Positions 22,933 through 24,027 of a stretch of 24,027 nt of DNA are shown here, in pieces. Below the pieces are notes generated by a model. That model searched no databases. It saw only the letters and a program-made list of their open reading frames with translations, and had not been told where the DNA came from. The position numbers and the translations under genes were made by a program. The DNA comes from Acidobacteriota bacterium (GTDB lineage Bacteria > Acidobacteriota > Terriglobia > Terriglobales > Acidobacteriaceae). The stretch is from assembly GCA_023441255.1 (NCBI GenBank), contig JAEZPW010000345.1, forward strand, positions 1-24,027, read 5' to 3'. Position 1 is the stretch's first letter. Every line of letters begins with the position of its first letter.

Positions 22933-24027
22933 ATGCATCTTCGATTTCGTATTGTCTCCATCACCTTGCTCTTAGCCTTGCTTCTGGGCATGCAGACGGG
23001 CGGTGCTGCATTCGCCGGAAAGCAGCAGGAAGAACCCAAGTCGCAAGCAAGCGTAAGAACCTTGCCTGCGGGGGAGCCGCGGATCGAAAGCAAGGAAATG
23101 CGCGTGGAATTCGACCGCAACCTGAGGACCCGGGTGACGGCGCTATTCGGCGGCAAGCAGACGGTCATAGCGCCGTGGTCCGCCTCGGAGAAGGTAGACA
23201 CCACCGGCGTGCAATCGCAGCACTTCGCACTCCAGTCGTACACACGCGAGCGAATCTCCGACGATATCGGGGCGGGAGAGCGCATTGCGTTGACCGGAAA
23301 ATCGGGCCCGCTGCTGAAGACCGTCTCAGTGGTCATGTACGAAGCCTTTCCTTCCATGGCGGTGTTTCAGGTCAGCTACACGAATACCGGCAAGGCCGCG
23401 CTGTCCATCGCAGGTTGGACGAACAATGCCTACACTGTCGCAGCTCTGCCGTCGGCATCGGGGCGCGCGTTCTGGTCGTATCAGAGCGCGTCGTATGAAA
23501 AGCGTCCCGACTGGGTCCTTCCGCTCAAGACGGGCTTCCGGCAAGAGAACTACCTGGGCATGAATGCCAGCGACTACGGCGGGGGCACGCCGGTGGTCGA
23601 CGTGTGGCGCAGAGATGCAGGAATCGCCGTCGGCCATATCGAGAAAGAACCGCGGCTGATTTCCCTTCCCGTGTCCATGCCCGACGCCACTCATGCGACA
23701 CTCGCGGTCCGCTCGAAGGAACGCCGCATGTTGGAACCAGGGCAGGCGTTCTCAACCCTGCGAACGTTCGTTGCCGTACACCAGGGCGATTACTTCCAGA
23801 CTCTCACGCAGTACCGATTGCTGATGTCGCGGCAGGGACTTGCCGAGCAGAGAGCGCCCGAAAGTGCATTCGGACCCATCTGGTGTGCGTGGGGATATGG
23901 CCGTACCTTCCAGCCCAAGCAGGTTTACGAAACGCTGCCTACGGTCAAGCAACTGGGCTTCGAGTGGGTGACCATCGACGACGGCTGGCAGGATACGTAT
24001 GGCGACTGGCAACTGGATCCGAAAAAG
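22933..24027 (+). CDS. Alpha-galactosidase, GH36 family, 5' part only (runs off the window)
   Basis: The first 365 residues of an exported glycoside hydrolase. The signal peptide is MHLRFRIVSITLLLALLLGM followed by QTGGAAFA. The N-terminal beta-sandwich domain follows to about residue 310. The start of the TIM barrel is visible: FGPIWCAWGYGRTFQPKQVY and GFEWVTIDDGWQ with D349 and D350. IDDGWQ is the substrate-binding strand of GH36 enzymes. The nucleophile and acid/base aspartates lie beyond the right edge. The enzyme removes terminal alpha-galactosyl residues from oligo- or polysaccharides, probably outside the cytoplasm. The start is set by GGGAG 5 nt before ATG 22933. It follows the gyrB hairpin and is likely a separate unit. 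A GH36 raffinose-synthase-like or alpha-N-acetylgalactosaminidase activity cannot be excluded. Confidence 0.88.
   Translation, partial: MHLRFRIVSITLLLALLLGMQTGGAAFAGKQQEEPKSQASVRTLPAGEPRIESKEMRVEFDRNLRTRVTALFGGKQTVIAPWSASEKVDTTGVQSQHFALQSYTRERISDDIGAGERIALTGKSGPLLKTVSVVMYEAFPSMAVFQVSYTNTGKAALSIAGWTNNAYTVAALPSASGRAFWSYQSASYEKRPDWVLPLKTGFRQENYLGMNASDYGGGTPVVDVWRRDAGIAVGHIEKEPRLISLPVSMPDATHATLAVRSKERRMLEPGQAFSTLRTFVAVHQGDYFQTLTQYRLLMSRQGLAEQRAPESAFGPIWCAWGYGRTFQPKQVYETLPTVKQLGFEWVTIDDGWQDTYGDWQLDPKK

Overview
The window looks like chromosomal DNA of an acidobacterium, most likely the Terriglobia / subdivision 1 group. This is inferred, not proven. The grounds are moderately high GC, secreted proteins of an acidobacterial style (a subtilase with a Gly-rich, Arg-flanked membrane anchor, an M13 peptidase ending in CEVW, TPR/beta-strand fusions), and dispersed intergenic repeats of the TGTCATCCCGAGCGAAGCGAGG and TGTAGCGCCG types. 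I see no rRNA, tRNA, CRISPR array, transposase, integrase or phage gene.

Layout. 1-2619 (-) is a 3'-truncated RNase R gene with two unusual in-frame inserts. 2876-6112 (+) is a large secreted subtilase. 6431-6934 (+) is a bactofilin. 7238-7444 (+) is a tiny putative metal-binding protein. 7721-8533 (+) is a short-chain dehydrogenase. 8778-9206 (+) is a stand-alone receiver domain whose conserved lysine is replaced by alanine. 9236-9538 (-) is a small basic protein of unknown function. 9964-11895 and 11972-12343 (+) are a TPR-containing exported protein and a small exported protein, probably co-transcribed. 12430-13137, 13273-13683 and 13834-14871 (-) are a CPBP/Abi-type membrane protease, a zinc-ribbon membrane protein and an exported WD40 propeller. 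15102-17147 (+) is a secreted M13 metallopeptidase. 17241-17957 (+) is a second zinc-ribbon membrane protein. 18444-19349 (+) is a membrane-anchored M23 peptidase starting at TTG. 20100-22775 (+) is gyrB, also with a TTG start. 22933 to the right edge (+) is the first part of a GH36 alpha-galactosidase.

Most genes are independent units. Common themes are envelope and secreted hydrolases (subtilase, M13, M23, GH36), the bactofilin cytoskeleton, and RNA/DNA housekeeping (rnr, gyrB). Several likely promoters have an extended -10 (TGnTAnnnT) without a clear -35.

I did not find a convincing new defence or biosynthetic system. The best unexplained signals are in the repeats. A 33-bp direct repeat flanks the CPBP/zinc-ribbon gene pair. 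Hairpin repeats lie inside the rnr coding sequence. The 750-bp non-coding region before gyrB carries inverted heptamer arrays, a 25-bp tandem repeat and REP-like palindromes. A perfect 23-bp tandem duplication lies at the ribosome-binding site of the M13 peptidase gene.
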